Part shown: piece by piece, positions 47,801 to 57,597 of the stretch
How the letters are laid out: the number at the start of each line of letters is the position of its first letter
Numbering within the stretch: the stretch's first letter is position 1
Notes under the pieces: generated by a model
Told to the model about the DNA's origin: nothing
Seen by the model: only the letters and a program-made list of their open reading frames with translations
Database searches by the model: none
Position numbers and translations under genes: made by a program
NCBI RefSeq assembly: GCF_036556685.1
Contig: NZ_CP140614.1
Coordinates: forward strand, 1,240,001-1,304,000
From: Sulfurospirillum sp. 1612
GTDB taxonomy: Bacteria > Campylobacterota > Campylobacteria > Campylobacterales > Sulfurospirillaceae
DNA length: 64,000 bases
Direction: 5' to 3'

Positions 47801-50800
47801 TGGCCAATGTGCTTCTGTTTGTTCTTACGGTTATCTCGAACCGAAACATATGATGTATTTAAATATTATCACAGACCCCCCTTATGGGATGGACTTAACT
47901 CTCGAACCGAAACATATGATGTATTTAAATGTTGCCTTTAGTGACTAACAATTAAATTTAAGAGCTCGAACCGAAACATATGATGTATTTAAATTTAATT
48001 ATTACACTTTTGAATCTTATGACGAGGTAACTCGAACCGAAACATATGATGTATTTAAATTCTCTTATGGATGTTAAAATGCCTTTTGGAGTTACTCTCG
48101 AACCGAAACATATGATGTATTTAAATTCTGATATATTAGTTAATGTTCCAGCTGGGCATGCTCGAACCGAAACATATGATGTATTTAAATCCTATTCAGC
48201 GCCTTCAAAATTGGCTACCTGGTTTCCTCGAACCGAAACATATGATGTATTTAAATTTGACATAAATATTTTGAGCTCTGGCGTCCGTGCCTACTCGAAC
48301 CGAAACATATGATGTATTTAAATCTTTTAGCCATAATGTTATAATTACAAATAGAGTGACTCGAACCGAAACATATGATGTATTTAAATCAACTTGCGAC
48401 ATATTAGTTTTTTCTATATTGTTAACTCGAACCGAAACATATGATGTATTTAAATTGATTTTAAATTCTAGGCGATAAAATTATACGCAGCTCGAACCGA
48501 AACATATGATGTATTTAAATCGATGGACGTCGTGACGGGCTCCTTTAAGAACTTCTCGAACCGAAACATATGATGTATTTAAATAATCGATAAGCCTTTA
48601 AAAGTATTAGACGGAAATTCTCGAACCGAAACATATGATGTATTTAAATTCTACACCCAACCATAAACCGAAGTTATTTACAGCACTCGAACCGAAACAT
48701 ATGATGTATTTAAATATGAAGCCGCACTCTATATATGTATGTGTAGACGCTCGAACCGAAACATATGATGTATTTAAATTATGTAGAATAGTTGCCCTCT
48801 CTTGGGACATCTGCTCGAACCGAAACATATGATGTATTTAAATATTATTAGTAGGTGTAACGGATAGAATACATAAAACTCGAACCGAAACATATGATGT
48901 ATTTAAATTTTGTTTCTGTTATATACTCTCTGTCTTTTAGCATCTCGAACCGAAACATATGATGTATTTAAATACATCAGCAAAAGAAAAAGAAATTATA
49001 AGAGTTAACTCGAACCGAAACATATGATGTATTTAAATCCTAGTGCTTATCTTTTTAATCAACCAGATGCAGACTCGAACCGAAACATATGATGTATTTA
49101 AATTACACTTGACATTGTATCTCAAGCTGTTTTCTGATGCTCGAACCGAAACATATGATGTATTTAAATAACAACATATACAGACATGGCGGTAGCGGTT
49201 AAGCTCGAACCGAAACATATGATGTATTTAAATTAGTCAATATCATACTCTTGTGCAAAAATTATCTCTCTCGAACCGAAACATATGATGTATTTAAATG
49301 GCTAAAGTTTCGGAGCAACACAAAAACGTAGCGGCTCGAACCGAAACATATGATGTATTTAAATCACCATAGGTTATAGTGTTACACACCATAGGTTTTC
49401 TCGAACCGAAACATATGATGTATTTAAATCCGTCTAAAGATCCACATGTACCGCATGTAATATCTCGAACCGAAACATATGATGTATTTAAATGCAGCTA
49501 CCCACTCACCAAACTGATTTTTATATTCTCGAACCGAAACATATGATGTATTTAAATTAATATGGTCGTCGAGTAGGAAACAATTCCCACCCCTCGAACC
49601 GAAACATATGATGTATTTAAATAAGCTTATTTATAGCTATTTAAATGCCCTACAAGACTCGAACCGAAACATATGATGTATTTAAATGGCTCAGGATTTG
49701 TGACAGTAGGCGGAACACAAACTCGAACCGAAACATATGATGTATTTAAATTGTTACAAAAGATCCTTCGGGTGCTGTAACAAATACTCGAACCGAAACA
49801 TATGATGTATTTAAATGCTACAACTGCCGCATCTGCTGATTTATCTTTTTTACTCGAACCGAAACATATGATGTATTTAAATTACAAATCAATATCTAAA
49901 GTTTCTTTAGCCATAGCTCGAACCGAAACATATGATGTATTTAAATACTCTGGCCTGCAAAAAGTCTATACCTCGAACAATCTCGAACCGAAACATATGA
50001 TGTATTTAAATTTTTAAATCCTAACAATGTATATACTCGGTGTGGCTCGAACCGAAACATATGATGTATTTAAATGTATGTATTAAATCATCATCTATTT
50101 TCTCACTCTCTCGAACCGAAACATATGATGTATTTAAATAGTAAAGAAGAAACACCCCTATTTTTTAACCTTTTCTCGAACCGAAACATATGATGTATTT
50201 AAATTAGATAGGAAGTGTTTTCGCTTTAGATTTTCTAAACTCGAACCGAAACATATGATGTATTTAAATATTTAAGCTATTTACTTATCGATTTTGGATT
50301 CGACTCGAACCGAAACATATGATGTATTTAAATATTATAATAATAACAGCAGTAAGACCAAACTTTTTACTCGAACCGAAACATATGATGTATTTAAATC
50401 AAAAGTAGTGGGTGCAAATGGCGATGTAGTCCGCAGCTCGAACCGAAACATATGATGTATTTAAATTCTGTGGGGAATGGTTAAAAAATGATTTGTTAAA
50501 ACTCTCGAACCGAAACATATGATGTATTTAAATAAAAGTATGTATAACGATATTAAGCAAAAAAAAAGGCTCGAACCGAAACATATGATGTATTTAAATT
50601 TTTAAATCCTAACAATGTATATACTCGGTGTGGCTCGAACCGAAACATATGATGTATTTAAATTTAATAGAATTTGTTGCATTAATTTCTTGTGTTACTC
50701 GAACCGAAACATATGATGTATTTAAATCAATATTTGTGGATAGCTTTATTTTGTGTTAATGTCTCGAACCGAAACATATGATGTATTTAAATTTAGCAAG

Positions 50801-52101
50801 TTTGTCGTTATTTATTAATTTATTGTCTCGAACCGAAACATATGATGTATTTAAATTCTTTTACTCTTTTTATTTATTTTTTCATAATCCCTCGAACCGA
50901 AACATATGATGTATTTAAATTCATTTATATTGAATTTTAAATACATAGAATCAGCTCGAACCGAAACATATGATGTATTTAAATCAGTACTGGAAAGATA
51001 CGGAACATTTTTCACACTAGCTCGAACCGAAACATATGATGTATTTAAATGAGACTTTTTCTAAATCAACTATATACATCTTCACTCGAACCGAAACATA
51101 TGATGTATTTAAATTTATTATTAATATTACTAATCGGAGCTGAAGTATTCCTCGAACCGAAACATATGATGTATTTAAATACTACGGGTATTAGTGCAAA
51201 ATTTTCTGATGGTAACTCGAACCGAAACATATGATGTATTTAAATATCCTTCTGCTATTTTAAGCGGTGATGGTTCTAAACTCGAACCGAAACATATGAT
51301 GTATTTAAATTCGAATCCCAAATCGATAAGCAAATAGCTTAACTGTCTCGAACCGAAACATATGATGTATTTAAATACTTCTTGAAGGGGGATGAGTTTA
51401 TCGACCCCTTCTCTCGAACCGAAACATATGATGTATTTAAATAGAAACACCGTATCCATTTTATTGAGAAGAGTCAATACTCGAACCGAAACATATGATG
51501 TATTTAAATGTCAAAGTCTCATCATTTGATGATAATTCAACTCTTCTCGAACCGAAACATATGATGTATTTAAATACTGTGAGCGGCAAAAAGATAATAT
51601 CTCAAAATGATACTCGAACCGAAACATATGATGTATTTAAATCGGGGGATGGCTTTGACGTTCCTTACGAGGTGTAACTCGAACCGAAACATATGATGTA
51701 TTTAAATGACCATCGCAATTTTTTGGATAAACTCTTCCGAACCCTCGAACCGAAACATATGATGTATTTAAATATCCCTAATATACCTTTTAGTTATAGA
51801 GCTACATGCTCGAACCGAAACATATGATGTATTTAAATTATATAAAAGGCTTGTCATTTTCAAGAATTAATCTCTCGAACCGAAACATATGATGTATTTA
51901 AATATATTACAGAAAAGTTAAAAAGAGTGTAACAAATAACTCGAACCGAAACATATGATGTATTTAAATTTTGCACGGCTTTATTCGAATTTTTAGGACT
52001 CATAGCTCAAACCGAAACATATGATGTATTTAAATTACCAATCAACTCCGACCGCAGTCATTCTTCTTTTACTCGAACCGAAACATATGATGTATTTCAG
52101 T
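44820..52101 (+). CRISPR. Type I-B CRISPR array, 112 repeats and 111 spacers
   Basis: The 30-bp repeat begins CTCGAACCGAAAC, continues ATATGATGT and ends ATTTAAAT. I counted 112 copies by reading. Spacers are 34-38 bases, averaging about 35. Nearly all repeats are identical. Only the last two differ: one has a G-to-A change near its start (about 52008-52037) and the last ends CAGT-like instead of AAAT (52072-52101). The distal end is therefore at 52.1 kb. Exact and near-duplicate spacers occur and are listed as findings. Confidence 0.99.
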
Positions 52102-52217
52102 CAAATATTTAACTTTTAATTTTTACATCATGATACATTACTTACATAAAGTAACGTAAGGTGTAATTAAGTAGATAGGGTATATAATTCTCACTAAATT
52201 AACTTTAAAGGTAACGC

Positions 52218-53363
52218 ATGAATGATTTCACCTATTACAATCCAACAAAAATAGAATTTGGCAAGGGCAAAGAAAACAATATTGGTGCTTATATCAAAGC
52301 ATCAGGGATTCAAAAAATACTTCTAGTTTACGGTGGAGGTAGTATCAAAAAAACAGGTCTTTATGAGAGAATCATCACCTCTTTAAAAAAGAGTAATATA
52401 GAATTTGAAGAACTCTCAGGAGTAGTAAGCAATCCATTGTTAAGCAAAGTAAATGAAGGGATTGCACTCGCAAAAAATCACGGTATCCAAGCTGTCTTAG
52501 GTGTCGGTGGTGGTTCTGTGGCAGATAGTGCCAAATCAATCGCAGCGGGCGCTAAATATGATGGTGATGTCTGGGACTTTTTCATCAACAAAGCTAAAAT
52601 AGCCGATGCATTGCCCGTATTTACGGTCATGACACTCTCAGCAACAGCCAGTGAGATGAATGGCAATGCAGTCATCATCAATGATGAAACCAAACAAAAA
52701 TACTCTATCGCTTCAGTATTGGTCAATCCAAAGATATCCATCATCAATCCAGAGCTCATGGCCACCGTCAGCCAAGATTATCTCGCATATTCGGCGGTCG
52801 ATATCATCGCACATTCTATCGAAGTTTATTTCACCGCGACAGTACATCCACATTTTAATTCAAGAATTGTCGAATCCATCATCAAAACCGTCATGGAAAC
52901 AACAGAAATATTGATAAAAAATCCAGCAGATTATGACGCACGAGCTGAATTTGCATGGACAGCGATACAAGCACTCAATGGCCTCACTCCAGCAGGTACC
53001 GGTGGTGGAAGCTTTCCAAATCATATGATTGAGCATGCCCTATCAGCACTCTACAATGTCCCTCATGGTGCTGGATTGGCAGTGGTAATCCCCGCATGGA
53101 TGAAATGGTACAAAGCAAACAACATCGCCCAATTTCAACGCTTTGCCAAAGAAATCTTCAACACGCAAGATGCTGATGAAGGCATCATAAAACTTGAAAA
53201 TTGGTTTGCAAAAATTGGAGCACCCGTCACTTTGGCACAACTTAATATCCCAAGAGAAGGAATCACAGCACTTGCCACCAACGCCAATGCTCTAGCAAGC
53301 GTTTGGGGTTTGGGTGATTTTTATACCCAAGAAGTTATCGCTGAAATATTAAAAAAAGCCTGA
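52218..53363 (+). CDS. Iron-containing alcohol dehydrogenase (BDH/YqhD-like)
   Basis: The 381-residue protein has the group III dehydrogenase layout. The NAD(P)-binding GGGSVADSAKSIA is near 97-109, and the iron-binding residues occur in the D-x-x-xH, H and HGAGLAVVIPAW segments (about 195-290). It reduces aldehydes or oxidises alcohols, probably butyraldehyde-like or general aldehydes. The gene starts 116 bases after the array and has a TATAAT-like box near 52180. Confidence 0.9.
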   Translation: MNDFTYYNPTKIEFGKGKENNIGAYIKASGIQKILLVYGGGSIKKTGLYERIITSLKKSNIEFEELSGVVSNPLLSKVNEGIALAKNHGIQAVLGVGGGSVADSAKSIAAGAKYDGDVWDFFINKAKIADALPVFTVMTLSATASEMNGNAVIINDETKQKYSIASVLVNPKISIINPELMATVSQDYLAYSAVDIIAHSIEVYFTATVHPHFNSRIVESIIKTVMETTEILIKNPADYDARAEFAWTAIQALNGLTPAGTGGGSFPNHMIEHALSALYNVPHGAGLAVVIPAWMKWYKANNIAQFQRFAKEIFNTQDADEGIIKLENWFAKIGAPVTLAQLNIPREGITALATNANALASVWGLGDFYTQEVIAEILKKA

Positions 53364-53391
53364 TATTTCATCTCACAAAGGTATCATACTC

Positions 53392-53427
53392 ATCAGGAGA
53401 AATTTTATATTTTTCCTGATTTTCTCT
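53392..53427 (+). terminator. Terminator after the alcohol dehydrogenase
   Basis: Arms of 11 bases (53392-53402 and 53410-53420, one G-T pair) close a 7-base loop and run into a T/C-rich tract. Confidence 0.7.
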
Positions 53428-53523
53428 TCTTTAGTACTAGTATTTATAAAATATTAATCAATAAATCACTTTATTGTACAATCTCACAAAAAATCGGCCG
53501 ATTTTTATGCTACAATCTTATAC

Positions 53524-55815
53524 ATGAAAAAAAATATTATTTTCTTACTTTTGCTAATCATGCATCTTTTTGCTGACGCTCCTTTGACACCTCTTAGTAT
53601 ACAACTTGATTGGAAATACCAATTTCAACATGCTGGTATCATTATGGCAAAAGAAAGGGGATATTATAAAGACGTCGGACTCGATATCACCATCAAAGAA
53701 TACAAAAAAGGCATCAATATAACCGAGGATATTCTATCGGGAAAATCGACATTTGGACTCATCAATACCTCATTGATTTATGACAATGATGGCAACCTTC
53801 AACCCGCCGTGCTTTTGGCCACATACTTACAAAAATCACCCTTGGTATTTATCACACAGCCGACACTTACCAAACCATCAATGCTTCGCAATAAAAAGAT
53901 CATGATTACCGCATACGAGGCAGAAAATAGCTCACTCTCACTCCTGCTCAATCATTTTTCTATACCCTACACCTATCTACCGCACTCTTACAATATCAAT
54001 GCATTTAAAAATAAAAAAGTAGATGCCATCAGCGCTTTTGTCTCAAATGAGCTTTATGATCTAAAAAAAGAGAAAATACCCTACAATATCATTGATCCTG
54101 CAGACTATGGATTTGTCACCAATGCGATGAATCTCTTCACCTCAGATACCTTTGCAAAACAGCATCCAAAATTGGTAGAGAAGTTTTTGATGGCGACGAA
54201 ACAAGGGTGGGAATACGCACTAGAACATCCAAAGAAAACCGCAATGATTATACATGAGAAGTATCGTCCATCTGCAGATATCAAAAAACTCACGTATGAA
54301 GCGACAGTGATAAAAAATTTAATGCTTACAGATCTTTTCGATATTGGTGAGACCAATAAAGATCTCATGCGTAGAATTTACAAGCAACTGGTAAGAAGTG
54401 GAAAACTAAAACCAGGGCAAGAGGCTAAAATTTTGACTTTTGATGATATTTTGAATACCATCAACAATCAACCCATCATATTTAATAAAAAAGAGCAACA
54501 ATTTCTCGCAAAAAAAGGCGTCATAAAGGTCTGTGGAAATCCCGATATTATGCCCTTTGAAGGTATCATCAACGGCAAACATACCGGTATTATTGGAGAT
54601 ATGATAACCTTAATCAAAGACAAGACCAATATGAATATTGTCCTCTATCCCACCAAAGACTGGGGCGCATGTCTTAATGCAATCAAAGAAAAAAAATGTG
54701 ATTTTGCCGCCTCCATTACCAATACAAAACAAAGAAGAAAATATATCAATTTTACCGATAATTACCTCCATTTTCCTATTGTCATTGCTACAAAAAATGA
54801 CAAACCTTTTATCGAAGATATCGATAAAATCAAAGAAAAAAAACTCGGTGTTACCAAAGATTTGGCCATCATAGAAATTCTCAAACAAAGAACCAACAAT
54901 ACTATCAATCTCGTAGAAGTCGAAAATGATATGGATGGCCTAAAAAAAGTCGAAAATGGAACGCTCTATGGATATATCAACGACCTCACTGTCATCGCAC
55001 CAAAGATACAACAACACTTCGCAGGCTCACTCAGAATTTCAGGTAGATTAAAAGAAAATGATGACATTAGCATCGGTGTACGAAATGATGAGCCCATATT
55101 AAGAGATATCTTTCAAAAAACACTCACCCATATTACTCCAGCAGAAAAACAGAAAATCTTCAATCGATGGATTTCAGTACAACAAGTAGTCAGCACCGAC
55201 AAACGTCTCATCGTAGAGATTCTCACCGCTTCACTACTCATATTTGCAGGACTTTTTCTCTATCTGATGCAATTAAAAAAACACAACAGAGAACTGTTGC
55301 ATATCGCAAGAATCGATGAGCTAACACAAATAGCAAATCGACTCAAAATTGACGAAATTTTAAATCAACAACAAGAACTCATCGATCGATATGGCCTCCA
55401 ATGCTCTTTTGCAATTTTTGATGTCGATGATTTTAAAAAGGTCAATGACACCTATGGGCATCTTGCCGGAGATAAAATACTCCAAGACATCTCACACCTC
55501 ATAAGTACCTCTATCCGAAGTACCGATACGATTGGAAGATGGGGAGGAGAAGAGTTTATGTTGATATGTCCCAATACGGCCGTCAATGATATTTACAACT
55601 TGGTACAAGAGATACAAAAGGATATCAAACAAACGATTATTTGTGGAGAAAGGCACATCACTTTAAGCGTGGGCGTAAGATTTTTAATCCAAGGAAGACC
55701 TATAGATATCGCACTAAAATTAACAGATGATGCCCTCTATAAGGCCAAAAATAGTGGTAAAAATCGTGCTGAGATGATGGACATCCAAGATATATTAAAT
55801 GGAAAAGAAACATGA
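53524..55815 (+). CDS. Diguanylate cyclase with two periplasmic solute-binding domains
   Basis: The 763-residue protein has a signal peptide (about 1-17), an NMT1/THI5-like domain (about 20-285) and a type 3 solute-binding domain (about 325-555). A transmembrane helix near 562-580 leads to a GGDEF domain with GRWGGEEF and an RSTD inhibitory site five residues before it. It should make c-di-GMP in response to one or two periplasmic ligands. The NMT1-like domain suggests a pyrimidine or sulfonate type ligand, by family analogy only. Confidence 0.9.
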   Translation: MKKNIIFLLLLIMHLFADAPLTPLSIQLDWKYQFQHAGIIMAKERGYYKDVGLDITIKEYKKGINITEDILSGKSTFGLINTSLIYDNDGNLQPAVLLATYLQKSPLVFITQPTLTKPSMLRNKKIMITAYEAENSSLSLLLNHFSIPYTYLPHSYNINAFKNKKVDAISAFVSNELYDLKKEKIPYNIIDPADYGFVTNAMNLFTSDTFAKQHPKLVEKFLMATKQGWEYALEHPKKTAMIIHEKYRPSADIKKLTYEATVIKNLMLTDLFDIGETNKDLMRRIYKQLVRSGKLKPGQEAKILTFDDILNTINNQPIIFNKKEQQFLAKKGVIKVCGNPDIMPFEGIINGKHTGIIGDMITLIKDKTNMNIVLYPTKDWGACLNAIKEKKCDFAASITNTKQRRKYINFTDNYLHFPIVIATKNDKPFIEDIDKIKEKKLGVTKDLAIIEILKQRTNNTINLVEVENDMDGLKKVENGTLYGYINDLTVIAPKIQQHFAGSLRISGRLKENDDISIGVRNDEPILRDIFQKTLTHITPAEKQKIFNRWISVQQVVSTDKRLIVEILTASLLIFAGLFLYLMQLKKHNRELLHIARIDELTQIANRLKIDEILNQQQELIDRYGLQCSFAIFDVDDFKKVNDTYGHLAGDKILQDISHLISTSIRSTDTIGRWGGEEFMLICPNTAVNDIYNLVQEIQKDIKQTIICGERHITLSVGVRFLIQGRPIDIALKLTDDALYKAKNSGKNRAEMMDIQDILNGKET

Positions 55816-55853
55816 TTTTAGATATAATTCAAAAAATTTTTAGAAGGAATACT

Positions 55854-56345
55854 ATGAGTTTAAAACAATACGATTTTTCACAAGAAGAATTAGCAAAATG
55901 CCAATGGGCCGTCATTACTACAAAAAACGGCGATATGAATATCAAGCTTTATGCCAATGAAGCACCTAATACTGTGGCAAATTTTGCGACATTAGCACGA
56001 GATGGGTTTTATAATGGTTTGAATTTTCACAGAGTGATCCCAGGATTTGTTGCCCAAGGAGGTTGCCCAAATAAAACAGGTACCGGCGGTCCGGGATGGA
56101 ATATCGCGTGTGAATGTGATCAAAATACCAGTAAACACGAAAAAGGCAAACTCTCTATGGCTCATGCTGGTCCCAATACCGGTGGTAGTCAATTTTTTAT
56201 CTGCTATGATAATTTACCACATCTTGATGGTTTGCACACCATATTCGGTGGTATCGAAGCCGATGATGATGCCAGCATGAAAGTATTAGATAGTATCAAA
56301 CAAGGGGATGATATCTTAAAAGTCGAGATTAAAGACGCCCTATAA
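55854..56345 (+). CDS. ppiB: Cyclophilin-type peptidyl-prolyl isomerase
   Basis: Start at 55854 is preceded by AGAAGGAAT and gives 163 residues; a start 42 bases upstream would add a poor extension. The cyclophilin core is clear: FHRVIPGFVAQGG near 61-73 and GSQFFICYDNLPHLDG near 112-127. No signal peptide, so cytoplasmic. It is separated from the diguanylate cyclase by 38 bases and may be in its transcript. Confidence 0.93.
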   Translation: MSLKQYDFSQEELAKCQWAVITTKNGDMNIKLYANEAPNTVANFATLARDGFYNGLNFHRVIPGFVAQGGCPNKTGTGGPGWNIACECDQNTSKHEKGKLSMAHAGPNTGGSQFFICYDNLPHLDGLHTIFGGIEADDDASMKVLDSIKQGDDILKVEIKDAL

Positions 56346-56351
56346 ACCGCT

Positions 56352-56378
56352 AAAAAGAGTGATTATTTCACTCTTTTT
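56352..56378. terminator. Bidirectional terminator between ppiB and the DedA gene
   Basis: AAAAAGAGTGA (56352-56362) and TCACTCTTTTT (56368-56378) are perfect 11-base arms with a 5-base loop, with A- and T-runs on both sides. It serves both convergent genes. Confidence 0.88.
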
Positions 56379-56929
56379 CTCGTCGCCATCTTCATATAAA
56401 ACCACAACAATCCCAACAATACCGCAATAATCAATGGTGCAATCCAAGGATGTGCTGAGATATAGGTGCTCGCTTTTACCAGTGTTTCACCCGCTTTATA
56501 ACTCGCTATTCCGATAATCAAACTCCACAGTAGTGCGGATATGGCATTGAGGATGTTAAATTTCATCGCGGGATATTTCGTGAAGCCAATCACAATAGGA
56601 ATCAAGGTTTTAATACCATAGATAAATTTTTGTATAAAGATAATCTTATCACCATATTTTTTCATAAGCACATGGCTGAGTGCCAATTTTCTCCTATGTT
56701 TTTTGAGATAAGGCATCATTTGTGCTTTATTGTATCTGCTGACATACAATAGTATTGAGTCTCCCAAAGCATTGCTGACAAATGCCACTAAGATTGACGT
56801 AGTCAAATCCATATGTCCACCATAAGAGAGAACACCAGCAGCTATCAACGCGACCATACCGCCTCCTAGAGAGTATAAAAACAGGACAATATAACCGTAA
56901 GTCGATAGAGAATGAAGTATATCTTGCAA
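56363..56929 (-). CDS. DedA-family membrane protein
   Basis: The 188-residue protein has four or five predicted helices. The DedA motif FVSNALGDSILLYVSRY near 50-66 and FIQKFIYGIKTLIP near 98-111 are present. DedA proteins act as lipid flippases or scramblases and support envelope homeostasis. Its stop codon lies inside the shared terminator hairpin. Confidence 0.85.
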   Translation of the reverse strand: MQDILHSLSTYGYIVLFLYSLGGGMVALIAAGVLSYGGHMDLTTSILVAFVSNALGDSILLYVSRYNKAQMMPYLKKHRRKLALSHVLMKKYGDKIIFIQKFIYGIKTLIPIVIGFTKYPAMKFNILNAISALLWSLIIGIASYKAGETLVKASTYISAHPWIAPLIIAVLLGLLWFYMKMATRKRVK

Positions 56930-56939
56930 AGTGTTCCTT

Positions 56940-57596
56940 TTATAATAAATTTAAAGCAGCTCGAAATTCTCTGATAGCAAACGAGTCTTCTTTGATAGGC
57001 ATCATGACAATATCTGAAGCTTTCATACCATTGCCATAATATTCCACGTCTTGGCTGCTATCATGACGAATAACCGCCCCTTTGAGCGATAGGCCGATAA
57101 ATAATCCTTTGGCTTTTCGATAGGAGAAAATTTCTGCGCTGAGGTCTATTTTACTATTTTTCTCAAAACTTTGGCTCAATGGACCTGCTGAGATCGAAGC
57201 ATCTGCTCCCATGGTCATACTATTTTCAAGCAATGAATTTGCACTACTTTGTGTATTAAAAATCAACAATATCGAGTTCATCTCAAATCCAAATTGCCAT
57301 CCCAGACTTCCACTTTCTAGTGTTACGAAAAATGGATTTCCCCAGCTACCGTCACTTTTTTTAATCACCGCAACGCCATGTCCAAATTCTCCACCTAAAA
57401 AAAATCCAATTTTTTTAGCATCAGGGAATACAACTACCGCACGAGCCTTAGTTAGTACCGTGCTAGGTATCATATCACTACTGCGTGCCATCTCTTTTAT
57501 AATATTGGCAGAATCCAATAGCTGCTCTCGTGGTCCTGCCACCGCAAGTGTCGCACATAAAGCACTAAATATTAATACTAACAGATATTTTTTCAT
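56940..57596 (-). CDS. SYLF-domain (Ysc84-like) exported protein
   Basis: Start at 57596 gives 218 residues with a signal peptide (MKKYLLVLIFSALCATLAVA). GGGGGATA-like purines just upstream act as ribosome site. The SYLF domain is recognisable from ARAVVVFPDAKKIGFFLGGEFG near 55-75 in two parts and the closing SYRKAKGLFIGLSLKGAVI region. SYLF domains bind phospholipids. The mature protein is periplasmic. Confidence 0.85.
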   Translation of the reverse strand: MKKYLLVLIFSALCATLAVAGPREQLLDSANIIKEMARSSDMIPSTVLTKARAVVVFPDAKKIGFFLGGEFGHGVAVIKKSDGSWGNPFFVTLESGSLGWQFGFEMNSILLIFNTQSSANSLLENSMTMGADASISAGPLSQSFEKNSKIDLSAEIFSYRKAKGLFIGLSLKGAVIRHDSSQDVEYYGNGMKASDIVMMPIKEDSFAIREFRAALNLL

Positions 57597-57597
57597 T

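Noticed and set aside
45503-49657. 13 shared bases (AAATGCCCTACAA) between spacers at 45503 and 49623
   Set aside because: Too short to claim a common target; could be overlapping protospacers but also chance in an AT-rich set.
44785-51677. Many ORFs on both strands inside the array, up to about 248 codons
   Set aside because: They are periodic translations of the CRISPR repeat (recurring LEPKHMMYLN, RTETYDVFK or FKYIICFGS units), not genes.
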